NCBI RefSeq assembly: GCF_002803075.1
Contig: NZ_NNBK01000012.1
Span: 124,001-188,000 of the forward strand
Direction of reading: 5' to 3'
Length of the DNA stretch: 64,000 nt
Source: Streptomyces sp. CB01373
GTDB taxonomy: Bacteria; Actinomycetota; Actinomycetes; Streptomycetales; Streptomycetaceae
Part shown: positions 53,153 through 63,600 of the stretch, piece after piece
How positions within the stretch are numbered: position 1 is the stretch's first letter
Layout of the letters: every line of letters begins with the position of its first letter
Translations under genes and position numbers: made by a program
The notes under the pieces: model-generated
What the model was told of the DNA's origin: nothing
Seen by the model: only the letters and a program-made list of their open reading frames with translations
The model's database searches: none

Positions 53153-54388
53153 TCAGTAGGCGACGGGCAGCGCGACCAGGCGACGCTGCAACGGGTTGGG
53201 GCGCCACTCCAACTGGTCGGTGTCCAGGCGCAGGTCCGGCAGCCGGCGGACGAGTGTGCCGATGGCCAGCTCGGTCTCCAGCCGGGCCAGCGGCGCCCCG
53301 AGGCAGAAGTGGGGTCCGTTGCCGAATCCCAGGTGCCGGTTGCCGGGGCGGGTGAGGTCGAGCCGGTCCGGGTCCTCGAAGCGCTCGGGGTCACGGTTGG
53401 CGGCGGCGAGGACCAGATACACCAGGTCCCCGGCGGCCAGGGTGTGCCCGGCGAGCTCCACCTCTTCGGCCACGACCCGCACGATCGCCTGTGTCGGCGA
53501 GTCGTAGCGCACCAGCTCGTCGACCGCCGGCCGGATCAGCGTGGGATCCGTGCGCAGCCCGGCCAACTGGTCGGGATGGCGGAGAAGGGCGAGGGTGCCG
53601 TTGCCGATGAGGTGGGTGGTGGTCTCGTCGCCCGCGGTGATGAGCATGAAGCAGGTGGACAGGAGCTCGGTGTCGGTGAGGTGGTCGTCGTGCGCCTGGG
53701 TGGCGACGAGCCCGCTGATCAGGTCGTCCCCGGGGGCGTCCCGCCGCCGGCCGACCAGCCACATCAGGTACTCCTCGAACTGGTCCACCACCTCCACGGC
53801 CTTGTCGATGTCCTCCGTCATCCGGCCCAGCGCACGGAACCATCCCTTGACGCGGTCACGGTCGCCCTCCGGAATCCCGAACAGCTCGCAGACCACGGAG
53901 TGCGGCAGCCGCGAGGCGAGTGCGGCGATCACGTCCATCGACGGCCCCGCCGCCGACGCCCTGTCGACGAGCTGGTCGACGACCGCCTGGACGCGGTCCC
54001 GCAGCGCCTCGACACGCCGGACGGTGAATGCCCTGTTGACCAGCTTGCGCAGCCGGGCGTGTTCCGGCGGATCGGTGTTGCTCATCACGCGCCCGAGTCG
54101 CGCGGTGAGCCGGCTGATGTCCCGCAGACTGCCGTCACGGGCACCCAGGGCGCGGGTCATCCGGTCGCGGTCGTTGGAGAGCCGCAGGTCACCGAGGGCC
54201 TGCTCGACGTCCGCGTACCGGGTGAGGTACCAGATGCCCTGCGGGCCGCGGTTCACCGGGGATTCCCGGCGCATCCGGGCGTAGAACGGGTACGGGTCGC
54301 GGCGGAACTCCGCCGAGGCCATCGCGGTGGTGATCTCCTCGGGGCCGGTCCGCGGACCGGCCGGGGGATGATCGGCGGTGGTGGTCAT
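53153..54388 (-). CDS. Cytochrome P450
   Basis: A 411-residue bacterial class I P450. The I-helix oxygen-binding motif is LITAGDETTTHLIGN, the ExxR pair is in AVDELVRYDS-type helix K, and the heme loop is FGNGPHFCLG with its ligand Cys. The C-terminal LARLETELAIGTLVRRLPDL follows as expected. The ATG at 54388 has AGGAG upstream and lies 8 bp after the mbtH-like stop, so it is part of the NRPS operon and probably hydroxylates or cross-links an aromatic residue of the peptide. No redox partner is in the window. Confidence 0.95.
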   Translation of the reverse strand: MTTTADHPPAGPRTGPEEITTAMASAEFRRDPYPFYARMRRESPVNRGPQGIWYLTRYADVEQALGDLRLSNDRDRMTRALGARDGSLRDISRLTARLGRVMSNTDPPEHARLRKLVNRAFTVRRVEALRDRVQAVVDQLVDRASAAGPSMDVIAALASRLPHSVVCELFGIPEGDRDRVKGWFRALGRMTEDIDKAVEVVDQFEEYLMWLVGRRRDAPGDDLISGLVATQAHDDHLTDTELLSTCFMLITAGDETTTHLIGNGTLALLRHPDQLAGLRTDPTLIRPAVDELVRYDSPTQAIVRVVAEEVELAGHTLAAGDLVYLVLAAANRDPERFEDPDRLDLTRPGNRHLGFGNGPHFCLGAPLARLETELAIGTLVRRLPDLRLDTDQLEWRPNPLQRRLVALPVAY

Positions 54389-54396
54389 GACGGGCT

Positions 54397-54612
54397 CTAC
54401 TCCTGACCGTCCATCGCGTCGACGAGGCTCTTGGGCCGCATGTCGGTCCAGTGCTCCTCGATGTAGGCGAGGCACCCCTCGCGGGTGTCCTCCGGGTGGG
54501 TGACGGCCCAGCCGGCGGGGATGTCGGCGAAGGACGGCCACACGGAGTGCTGGTTCTCGTCGTTGACGAGAACGATGTAGCGGCCGTCGTTGTCCTCGAA
54601 GGGGTTGGTCAT
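54397..54612 (-). CDS. MbtH-like NRPS accessory protein
   Basis: A 71-residue MbtH-family protein, which binds and activates NRPS adenylation domains. It has the signature NPFEDNDGRYIVLVNDENQH, then SVWPSFADIPAGW and the C-terminal YIEEHWTDMRPKSL with the invariant Trp residues. ATG 54612, preceded by AGGAG at eight bases, is the better start; a GTG at 54618 overlaps the NRPS stop but has no proper spacing. Confidence 0.96.
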   Translation of the reverse strand: MTNPFEDNDGRYIVLVNDENQHSVWPSFADIPAGWAVTHPEDTREGCLAYIEEHWTDMRPKSLVDAMDGQE

Positions 54613-54614
54613 GG

Positions 54615-57600
54615 TCACTGCTCCTGACAGGTCGTCGGGTTCGGTGCGGTCCCGGTGATGTCCGCGATCTTCGCCGCGAGAATCGGGCCGATCTGGGCCA
54701 GGGACCCGGGTTGTGTCATGCGGTCGTGGCGGGTGGTGATGTCGTGGGAATCGATGCGCCCTGTGACGTAGGGCTGCCAGATGCCGGCGTTCGCCGAGTC
54801 GTTCTCCCGGTCGATGGTGGAGTTGAACAGCAGCAGGTCGCCGTCGAAGACGTCCGGCTCGTGCGCGAGTGCCAGCGTCGCGTTGTTGATCATGATGGCG
54901 ACGACGGCTTCGATGTGGTGTTCTTCCAGGTTGGCCAGTGCGCTGCCGCGGCGCCGGAGAATCTCCATGACGTCCTGATGGGTCAGCGGCGCGTCACCCA
55001 GCTCGTCCGGGTCGCAGTCGGCCATGCCGACCAGCACGTCCCGTTCGCTGGGCACGGGTGCCTCGTCGAAGGTGACGTCCTTGACCGGGTAGGCGTCGAG
55101 GATCGCCAGCAGCGCGGTGCGCTCGCCCCGGCCTTGCAGCTCCGCGGCGATCGCGTGGGCGATGAGGCCGCCCGCGGACCAGCCGAGCAGCATGTAGGGG
55201 CCCTCCGGCTGGATCCGGCGGATCTGGTCGGCGTAGTCGGCCGCCATCTCCTGGTAGGAGGTGGGCCGCGGTTCGGGCCGGCCGAGGCTGCGGGCCTGGA
55301 TGGCGTAGACCGGGTGCTCGGGCCCGAGGTGGGTGAGCAGGCCGCTGTAGCACCAGCTGATGCCGCCGCCCGGGTGGATGCAGAACAGAGGTGTGCGGTC
55401 CCCGGTGGTGCGCAGTGGCAGGACCACGTCGAAGGCGTCCTCCGGGCCGCCCGTCGCCAGGCGTTCCGAGAGGCCGGCGACCGTGGGCGCCTCGAACAGG
55501 GCGCGCAGCCCCAGCCCGATCCCCATGGTCTCCCGGATCCGGGAGACCAGGCGGGCGGCGAGCAGCGAGTGCCCGCCCAGGTCGAAGAAGCTCTCGTCGA
55601 TGCCGACCCGTTCGTGGCCCAGCACCTCGGCGAACAGGCCGCACAGCAGCTGCTCCCGGGGGTTGCGCGGGCCGCGTCCCGGCCCGGACGCGCCGTACTC
55701 GGGGGCGGGCAGCGCGGCGCGGTCGAGCTTGCCGTTCCGGGTCAGCGGCAGCGAACCGAGGGGAACGAACGCGGACGGGACCATGTACTCGGGCAGGGCG
55801 CGCCGCAACCGTTCCGACAGGTCCGCCGGATCGGGCGCCGAGCCGGGCGCGGGTACCAGGTAGGCGACGAGCCGCTTGTCTCCGGGCCGGTCCTCGCGGA
55901 CGACGACGGCGGTCTGCGCGATCCCGGGACAACCGGCGAGCACTGCCTCGATCTCGCCGGGCTCGATCCGGAAGCCGCGCAGTTTGACCTGGTCGTCGGC
56001 GCGCCCCGTGAACTCCAGCGTGCCGTCGGCCGACCGCCGGACCAGGTCCCCGGTGCGGTACATGCGGCTGCCCGCCGGGCCGAACGGGTCGGCCACGAAG
56101 CGCTCGGCGGTCATGCCCGGGCGGCTCGTGTAGCCGCGGGCGAGGCCGGTCCCGGCGATGTACAGCTCGCCGACGACACCCGGCGGGACCAGGCGCAGTC
56201 CCGTGTCGAGCACATGAAGGCGCATGTTCGCCATCGGCTGCCCGATCGGCACGCCCCGCGTGGTGTCCGGTGGCGCGGTCATGCGGTGGTGGGCGGCGAA
56301 GGTGGTGGTCTCGGTCGGACCGTAGCCATTGACCACGCGGATGCCGGGACAGGCCTCCATCACCCTCGCGACCGCCGTGGCCGACACCACGTCACCGCCG
56401 GTCCACACCTCGCGGACACCGGCGAAGGCGTCCGGCTGTTCTTCCGCCACGAGACGGAAGAAGCCTGCCGTCAGCCAGAGACCGGTCACCTCGTTGTCCG
56501 CGACCACCTGCCGCAGCGCCTGGGTGTCCAGCTGCCCGGGCGGCGCCACGACGATCCGGCCACCGCCGAGCAGGGGGACCCAGAACTCGTAGGTGGAGGC
56601 GTCGAAGGCCGTCGGGGAGAGCAGCAGCACCCGCTCGTGGGCGCCGCCGCTCCAGCAGGGGGCGAGGGCCAGACCCGCGACGTCGTGATGGGTGACGCCG
56701 ATGCCCTTGGGCTGTCCGGTCGAGCCGGAGGTGTACATCACATAGGCCAACTGCTTTGGTTCGCAGTGGACTTGAGGATCGGTGGTCCGTGCCTCGGCCT
56801 GGTTGAGCGCGGTGAGTACCTCCTCGGTGAGTACCAGCGCGGCACCGGTCTCCCGCACGATGAGGTCGACGCGCGAGGACGGGAATCGGGGGTCGAGCGG
56901 TACGTAGACGCCGCCGGCCTTGACGATCGCCAGAAGCGCCACGACCAGTTCCGGGGAGCGCTCAAGCCGTACCGCCACCGCCGTCTCCCGCCGCACTCCC
57001 TGCCCCATCAGGGCATGGGCCAGGCGGTTGGCCCGCGCGTCGAGTTCCGCGTACGTGAGCGTGGTGGACCCGCAGACGACCGCCACCGCGTCCGGGGTCG
57101 CGCGTACCCTGGAGGCGAACAGCTCGGGCAGCCCGGCCTCGGGCAGCTCCACACCGGTGCCCTCGGCGAGCAACTGCACGCGTTCTTCGTCGGACACCGT
57201 GTCGATCCGGCTGATCGGCTGCCGCGGGTCGGCGACGACGGCCCGCAGCAACCGGGTCCAGCGGCCGAAGAGCGCCTCGACGGTCTCCGGGTCGAACAGG
57301 TCGGTGGCGTACTCCACCGCTCCCAGAATCCCCGCGGGGCTGCCGTCACCATCGTGCTGTTCGGCCAGGCTGAACGTGAGGTCCACCCGGGCCGTACCGG
57401 TCGGCGCCGCCACGTGTCCGACGTTCAGACCAGGCAGGGCGAAGTCGGCCGCGGGGGCGTTCTGCAGTGCCAGCATGACCTGGAACAGCGGGTGGTGGGC
57501 GAGGGAACGGGCCGGGTTGAGGACCTCGACCAGATACTCGAACGGGACGTCCTGGTGGGCGTAGGCCGCCAGAGCGGTCTGCCGGACGCGGCCGAGGAGT

Positions 57601-60600
57601 TCGCTGAAGGCCGGATCGCCGGAGGTGTCGGTACGCAGCACGAGGGTGTTGACGAAGAAGCCGACGAGGTCGTCGAGGGCCGGGTCGGTGCGGCCCGCGA
57701 TCGGGCTCCCCAACGGGACGTCGTTCCCCGCGCCGAGCCTGCTGAGCAGTGTGGCCAGGGACGCCTGCAGCACCATGAACACGCTCGCGCCGTGCGCCGT
57801 GGCCAGCTCCCGCAGCCCCTGGTGGAGTTCGGCGTCCATCCGCACCGCCAGCTGACCGCCGCGGTGCGAGGCGTTCGCGGGGCGCGGCCGGTCGGCCGGC
57901 AGCGTGATCTGCTCGGGCAGGCCCGCCAACGCCTCGGTCCAGTAGCCGAGTTGCGTGGCGAAGCGACTGTCGGCGTCGGATGCCTCACCGAGCAGTTCAC
58001 GCTGCCACACCGTGTAGTCGGCGTACTGCACGGGCAGCGGCGGCCATGCAGGCTCCTCGCCCCGGCACCGTGCCGCGTAGGCCGTGGCCAGGTCCCGTGA
58101 GAGCGGGCCCATGGACCAGCCGTCGCTCGCGATGTGATGCACCACGACCAGGAGAACGTGCTCTTCGGGCGCCAGCGCGAACAGCTCCGCCCGGAGCGGT
58201 GGTTCGGCGTCGAGACCGAACCCTCGCCCGGCCGCCTGCGCCAGCCGTTCGAGCAGCCCGGCCTCGTCGGTGTCGGTCACGGGCAGGCCCGGACGGGCCT
58301 CCGACGGGGTGAGTACGTGTTGGTAGGGGACCCCGCCCTCGGCGCGGAAGACGGTACGCAAACTCTCGTGCCGGGCCACCACGTCCGCCAGCGACTCCCG
58401 CAGCGCCCACCGGTCGAGCGTGCCGGTCAGCCGCAGCGCGAGCGGCATGTTGTACGTGCCGCTCGGCCCGTCCATCTCGTGCAGGAACCACAGGCGGCGC
58501 TGCGCGTGGGACAGCGGCACCCGAACGGGGCGCGGGCGGGGGGTCAGCATGGGCCTGGCCGCCCGTCCGGCATCGTCCAGCCGCTGCGCGAGACCGGCCA
58601 CGCTCGGCGTTTCGAACAGGACCCGTACGTCGAGTTCGACGCCGAGGACAGCCCGCACACGGGAGACCAGGCGGGTGGCCAGAAGGGAGTGTCCGCCCAG
58701 GTCGAAGAAGTTGTCGTCCACCCCGACCCGTGGCAGACCGAGGACGTTCGCGAAGAGCTCAGCGAGGAGCTGCTCCTGCGGGGTGCGGGGGGCCCTGCTG
58801 GAAGCCGTGGAGCCGAGGTCCGGCGCGGGCAGGGCGGCGCGGTCCAGCTTTCCGCCCGCGGTCAGAGGCAGCGCGCCCAGCGCGACGAACGCGGAGGGTA
58901 CGAGGTGGTCGGGCAGCCGGTCCCGCACCCAGTCCCGCACCTCGGCCATGAGGGCGCCGGTGGCGCGGACCCCGGCCGGATCGTTGGTCAGCGACGTCGA
59001 CTGCGTACCACGCCGGGCGGGCCGGTACAGCCCGTCCGGTACGCCCGACGGCAGCCGCGACAGGTCGGCGAAGACCACGTCCATCGCGTCGTCCGCCGTG
59101 CCGGACCAGGTCACGCCGACCCAGCGGCCGTACTCGGCGCCGAGCGCGTGGAACTCCTCCGGGTCCGGGCCGTCGTCGCCGTCCACCGCGTGGAGGCGTG
59201 CCAGCAGCTCGGGCAGCGGGGTGTCGCCGGTCCGCACGGCTCGCGCGATGGCGGCCTCCCGGGCGACGCGGCCGTTCGGCACATCGGTGACCCGCAGCAC
59301 GGCCGGGTCCTGCTCGGCGAGGAGTCCGCGCAGGGTGTCCAGGCCGTCCCATGCCACCTCGGTCCGCACTTCGAGCGGGAGCGGGGCGACCGGCTGCTTG
59401 TGCAGGGTGACGTCGTAGCGGTACCGGGTCAGCTCGTTGTGGTGGTGGCCGCGTTTGAGCTGGACGGTGACGGCGCCCAGGCCGTCGACGCGGTCGTGCA
59501 GGGCGGTGAAGTAGTCCGGATCGACCAGGAGTTCCTTCTCGACCCGCACTCCCCGCTCCACCGCGCCGCGCACCGCGGCGAGATCCGTGTCCGGGTCCGC
59601 CTTGTGCAGCTGCACGGCGGTGGTCAGCGACCGCAGCAGCCGTAGATTGCGGACGTCTCCGACGAACAGGGTTCCGCCGGGAGCCAGAAGTCCCATCAGC
59701 CGGTCGACGACCTCGGCCAGATACGCGGCGGTCGGGAAGTACTGGACGACGGAGTTGACCACGATCGTGTCGAAGGTGCCGGCCGGCAGCCCTTCGGTGT
59801 CGTGCGCGGGCTGCGTCCGCAGCACGACCCGTTCCGCCAGGCCGGGTGAGCGCTTCACGTGGTGCGTGAGTGCGTCGACGGCCGTGGCGGAGAAGTCCGT
59901 GGCCCAGTACGTCTCACATTCCGGGGCAAGTTGTGAGAGCAGCAGACCGGTCCCGGCACCGACCTCCAGCACCCGGCGGGGACGCAGGGCCCGGATGCGC
60001 TCCACGGTCGCGTCACGCCACTCCCGCATCTGCTCGACGGGGATCGGCTCGGCGTCGTAACTGCTGTTCCAGCCGGTGAAGTTCTGCCCGAACGAGACTT
60101 CGCCCGCGGTGACGGGCAGTGCGTCGTAGATCTCCCGCCACTCACCCACATGGTCCTGTTCGACGCCGTGGTCGCGGACGGGCTGTGCGCCGTGGCGGGC
60201 CACCACGTAGGCGACGAGCTGCTTGTCCTCGGCGCGGTCCTGGCGGGCGATCACGGCTGCTTGAGCGACGTCGGGGTGGGTGGTGAGTACGGCTTCGATC
60301 TCTCCGGGTTCGATGCGGAAGCCGCGGACCTTGACCTGCTGGTCGGCGCGGGTGATGTATTCGAGGTTGCCGTCGGTGCGTCGGCGTACGAGGTCGCCGG
60401 TGCGGTACATGCGGTTGCCTGTGGGGCCGTACGGGTCGGCGAGGAATCGTTCGGCGGTGAGTGCTGGGCGGTTGAGGTAGCCGCGGGCCAGTCCGGCGCC
60501 GGCCACGTACAGTTCGCCGGGGACGCCCGGCGGTACCGGTCGCAGGTGTTCGTCCAGTACGTAGACCCGGGTGTTGGCGATGGGGCGGCCGATCGAGGGT

Positions 60601-63600
60601 GCCTGATCGCAGGGGGTCAGCGGTTGGCTCATCGTGGCGCATACGGTGGTTTCGGTCGGTCCGTACGCGTTGATCATGCGTCGGCCGGGCGCCCACCGCG
60701 CCACCAGCTCAGGAGAGCACGCCTCGCCGGCCACGACCAGCGTCGACACCGACAGCGCGCCGTCCGGCACGGCGGCGAGTACCGAGGGCACCAGCGTCAC
60801 ATGTGTCACTCCGGCGGCGGGGTCGGTCAGGGCCGACAGTGGCGATCCGGCGGGCGGCAGCACCAGCGTGGCGCCGGTGAGCAGCGAGGTGAAGACCTCC
60901 GACACCGACGCGTCGAAGCTGGGCGAGGCGAACTGCAGCACGCGGCTGCGCGTGTCGATGGCGAACCGCTCCACCTGCGCCGCGACGAGGCTGGTGACAC
61001 CCGCGTGGCTGACCACGACGCCCTTGGGGCGGCCGGTCGAACCGGAGGTGTAGATCACGTACGCGGGATGGCGCGGGTCAAGCCTCACGGCCGGGTCGGT
61101 GTCGGGCCTGCCGTCGGCGGTGACCATGGTGGGGTCGTCCACGACCAGCACAGGCTTGGCGTCGTCCAGCATCAGCGCGATCCGTGACTGCGGATACCCG
61201 GGATCGACCGGCAGATACGCGGCTCCCGCCTTCATCACGCCGAGCGTCGCCACCACCAGTTCCACCGAGCGTGGCAGCACCAGGGCCACGACCTGCTCCG
61301 GACCCACACCCCGCCCGATCAGCTCGTGTGCGAACCGGTTTGCCCGGGCGTTCAACTCGGTGTAGGTGAGCGTTGTTTCACCGGCCGCCAGGGCCACCGC
61401 GTCGGGTGTCGCCCGGACCTGTGCCTCGAAGGCCGCCGGCAGTGGGTTCCCGGGGACGGGGACCGCGGTGTCGTTGTCGTCGACGAGGATGCGCTGCCGT
61501 TCCTCGGGGGACAGCACGTCGATCGCGCCGATCGGCCGGTCCGGGGCGGCGACCACGGCCTCCAGCAGCCGCGTCCAACGAGCGAACAGTGTCTCCACCG
61601 TCGCACGGTCGAACAGGTCGGTGGCGTATTCGACCGCCCCGGAGATACCGGTGGGGGCGCCGCCGTCGCCGGAGCGTTCGAAGAGACTGATGCCAAGGTC
61701 GAACTTGGCGGTGCCGGTGGGCGCCGCCACGTGTGAGACCCGCAGATCCGGCAGGTCGAAGTCACCCATCGGCGCGTTCTGCAGGGCGAACATGACCTGG
61801 AAGAGCGGGTGGTGGGAGAGCGACCGCGTGGGGTTGACCACCTCCACCAGGTGCTCGAAGGGCACGTCCTGGTGGGCGAACGCCTCCAGCGCGGACTCCC
61901 GTACCCGGCCCAGCAGTTCCGTGAACGAAGGGTCACCGGACAGATCGGTGCGCATCACGAGGGTGTTGACGAAGAACCCGACCAGGTCGTCCAGGGCCTC
62001 GTCGGTGCGCCCCGCGATGGGACTGCCGACTGCGATGTCGGTGCCCGCGCCGAGCCGGCCGAGCAGCGCCGCCAGCGCGGCCTGGAGGACCATGAACATG
62101 CTGGCGCCGGAACGGCGGGCCAGGTCGGCCAGCCCGGCGTGCAGGGCGGGACCCATCTCGACCAGGAGAAGTCCGCCCCGATACGAGGCGACCGCGGGGC
62201 GCGGCCGGTCCGAGGTCAGCGCGATCTGCTCGGGCAGACCGGCCAGTTGCCCGGTCCAGTACGACAGCTGGCGGGCGAAGACGCTCTTCTCGTCGCCGGG
62301 GTCACCGAGCAGGTCCCGCTGCCACAAGGTGTAGTCCGCGTACTGCGCCGGCAGCGGTGACCAGTCCGGCTTGCCGCCCTCGCGGCGGGCCGTGTAGGCC
62401 GTCGCGAGGTCCCGGGAGAGCGGACCGGTCGACCATCCGTCACCGGCGATGTGGTGGATCACGAGGAGCAGCACGTGCTCGTCCGGCGTCAGTTCGAACA
62501 GCTCGGCGTGCAGGGGAGGTTCGCTTGCCAGGTCGAACGGGTGCCGGGCGGCATCCGCGAGTTGCTCGGACAGGGCACCGCGACTGGTCACGGTCAGTCG
62601 TACCCGCGGCCGGGCCTCGTCGACGTCCAGCACCCGCTGGTACGGCACCCCGTCGCTCTCGGCGAAGACCGTCCGCAGGCTCTCGTGACGGGCCACCACA
62701 TCGGCCAGCGCGTCGCGCAGCGCCTGCTGGTCGAGGTCTCCCGTGAGCCGCAACGCGAGCGGGATGTTGTACGTGGCGCTCGTGCCCTCCATGCGGTCCA
62801 GGAACCACAGGCGGCGCTGCGCGAAGGAGAGCGGGATCCGCTCGGGGCGCTCGGCGGCGGTCAGCGCGGGACGTGCCTGCCCGGCGCCGTCGAGCGCCGC
62901 GGCGAGCCCCGCCACGGTCGGCGCCTCGAACAGGACGCGCAGGCCGAGTTCGGCACCGAGGACCGTGCGAACGCGGGCGGCCAGCCGGGTGGCCAGCAAG
63001 GAGTGGCCGCCCAGGTCGAAGAAGCCGTCGTCCACACCGACGTCGGACACCCCCAGCACCTCGGCGAAGAGTTCGCACAGAATCTGCTCCCGGGGTGTGC
63101 GAGGCGCCCGCCCGGATCCGGCCCCGCCGAACTCCGGCTCGGGGAGGGCGGCGTGGTCGAGCTTGCCGTTGGGCGTCAGCGGCAGGGCGCCGAGCGTGAC
63201 GACCGCCGACGGCACCATGTAGTCCGGGAGCCGTTCGCGCAGGTAGGCACGCAACCGCTCGGGTTCCTCGGTCGTCGACACCGCGTAGGCCACCAGCCGG
63301 TCCTGGCGGGCGATCACGGCTGCCTGGGCGACGTCGGGGTGGGTGGTGAGTACGGCTTCGATCTCTCCGGGTTCGATGCGGAAGCCGCGGACCTTGACCT
63401 GCTGGTCGGCGCGGGTGATGTATTCGAGGTTGCCGTCGGTGCGTCGGCGTACGAGGTCGCCGGTGCGGTACATGCGGTTGCCTGTGGGGCCGTACGGGTC
63501 GGCGAGGAATCGTTCGGCGGTGAGTGCTGGGCGGTTGAGGTAGCCGCGGGCCAGTCCGGCGCCGGCCACGTACAGTTCGCCGGGGACGCCCGGCGGTACC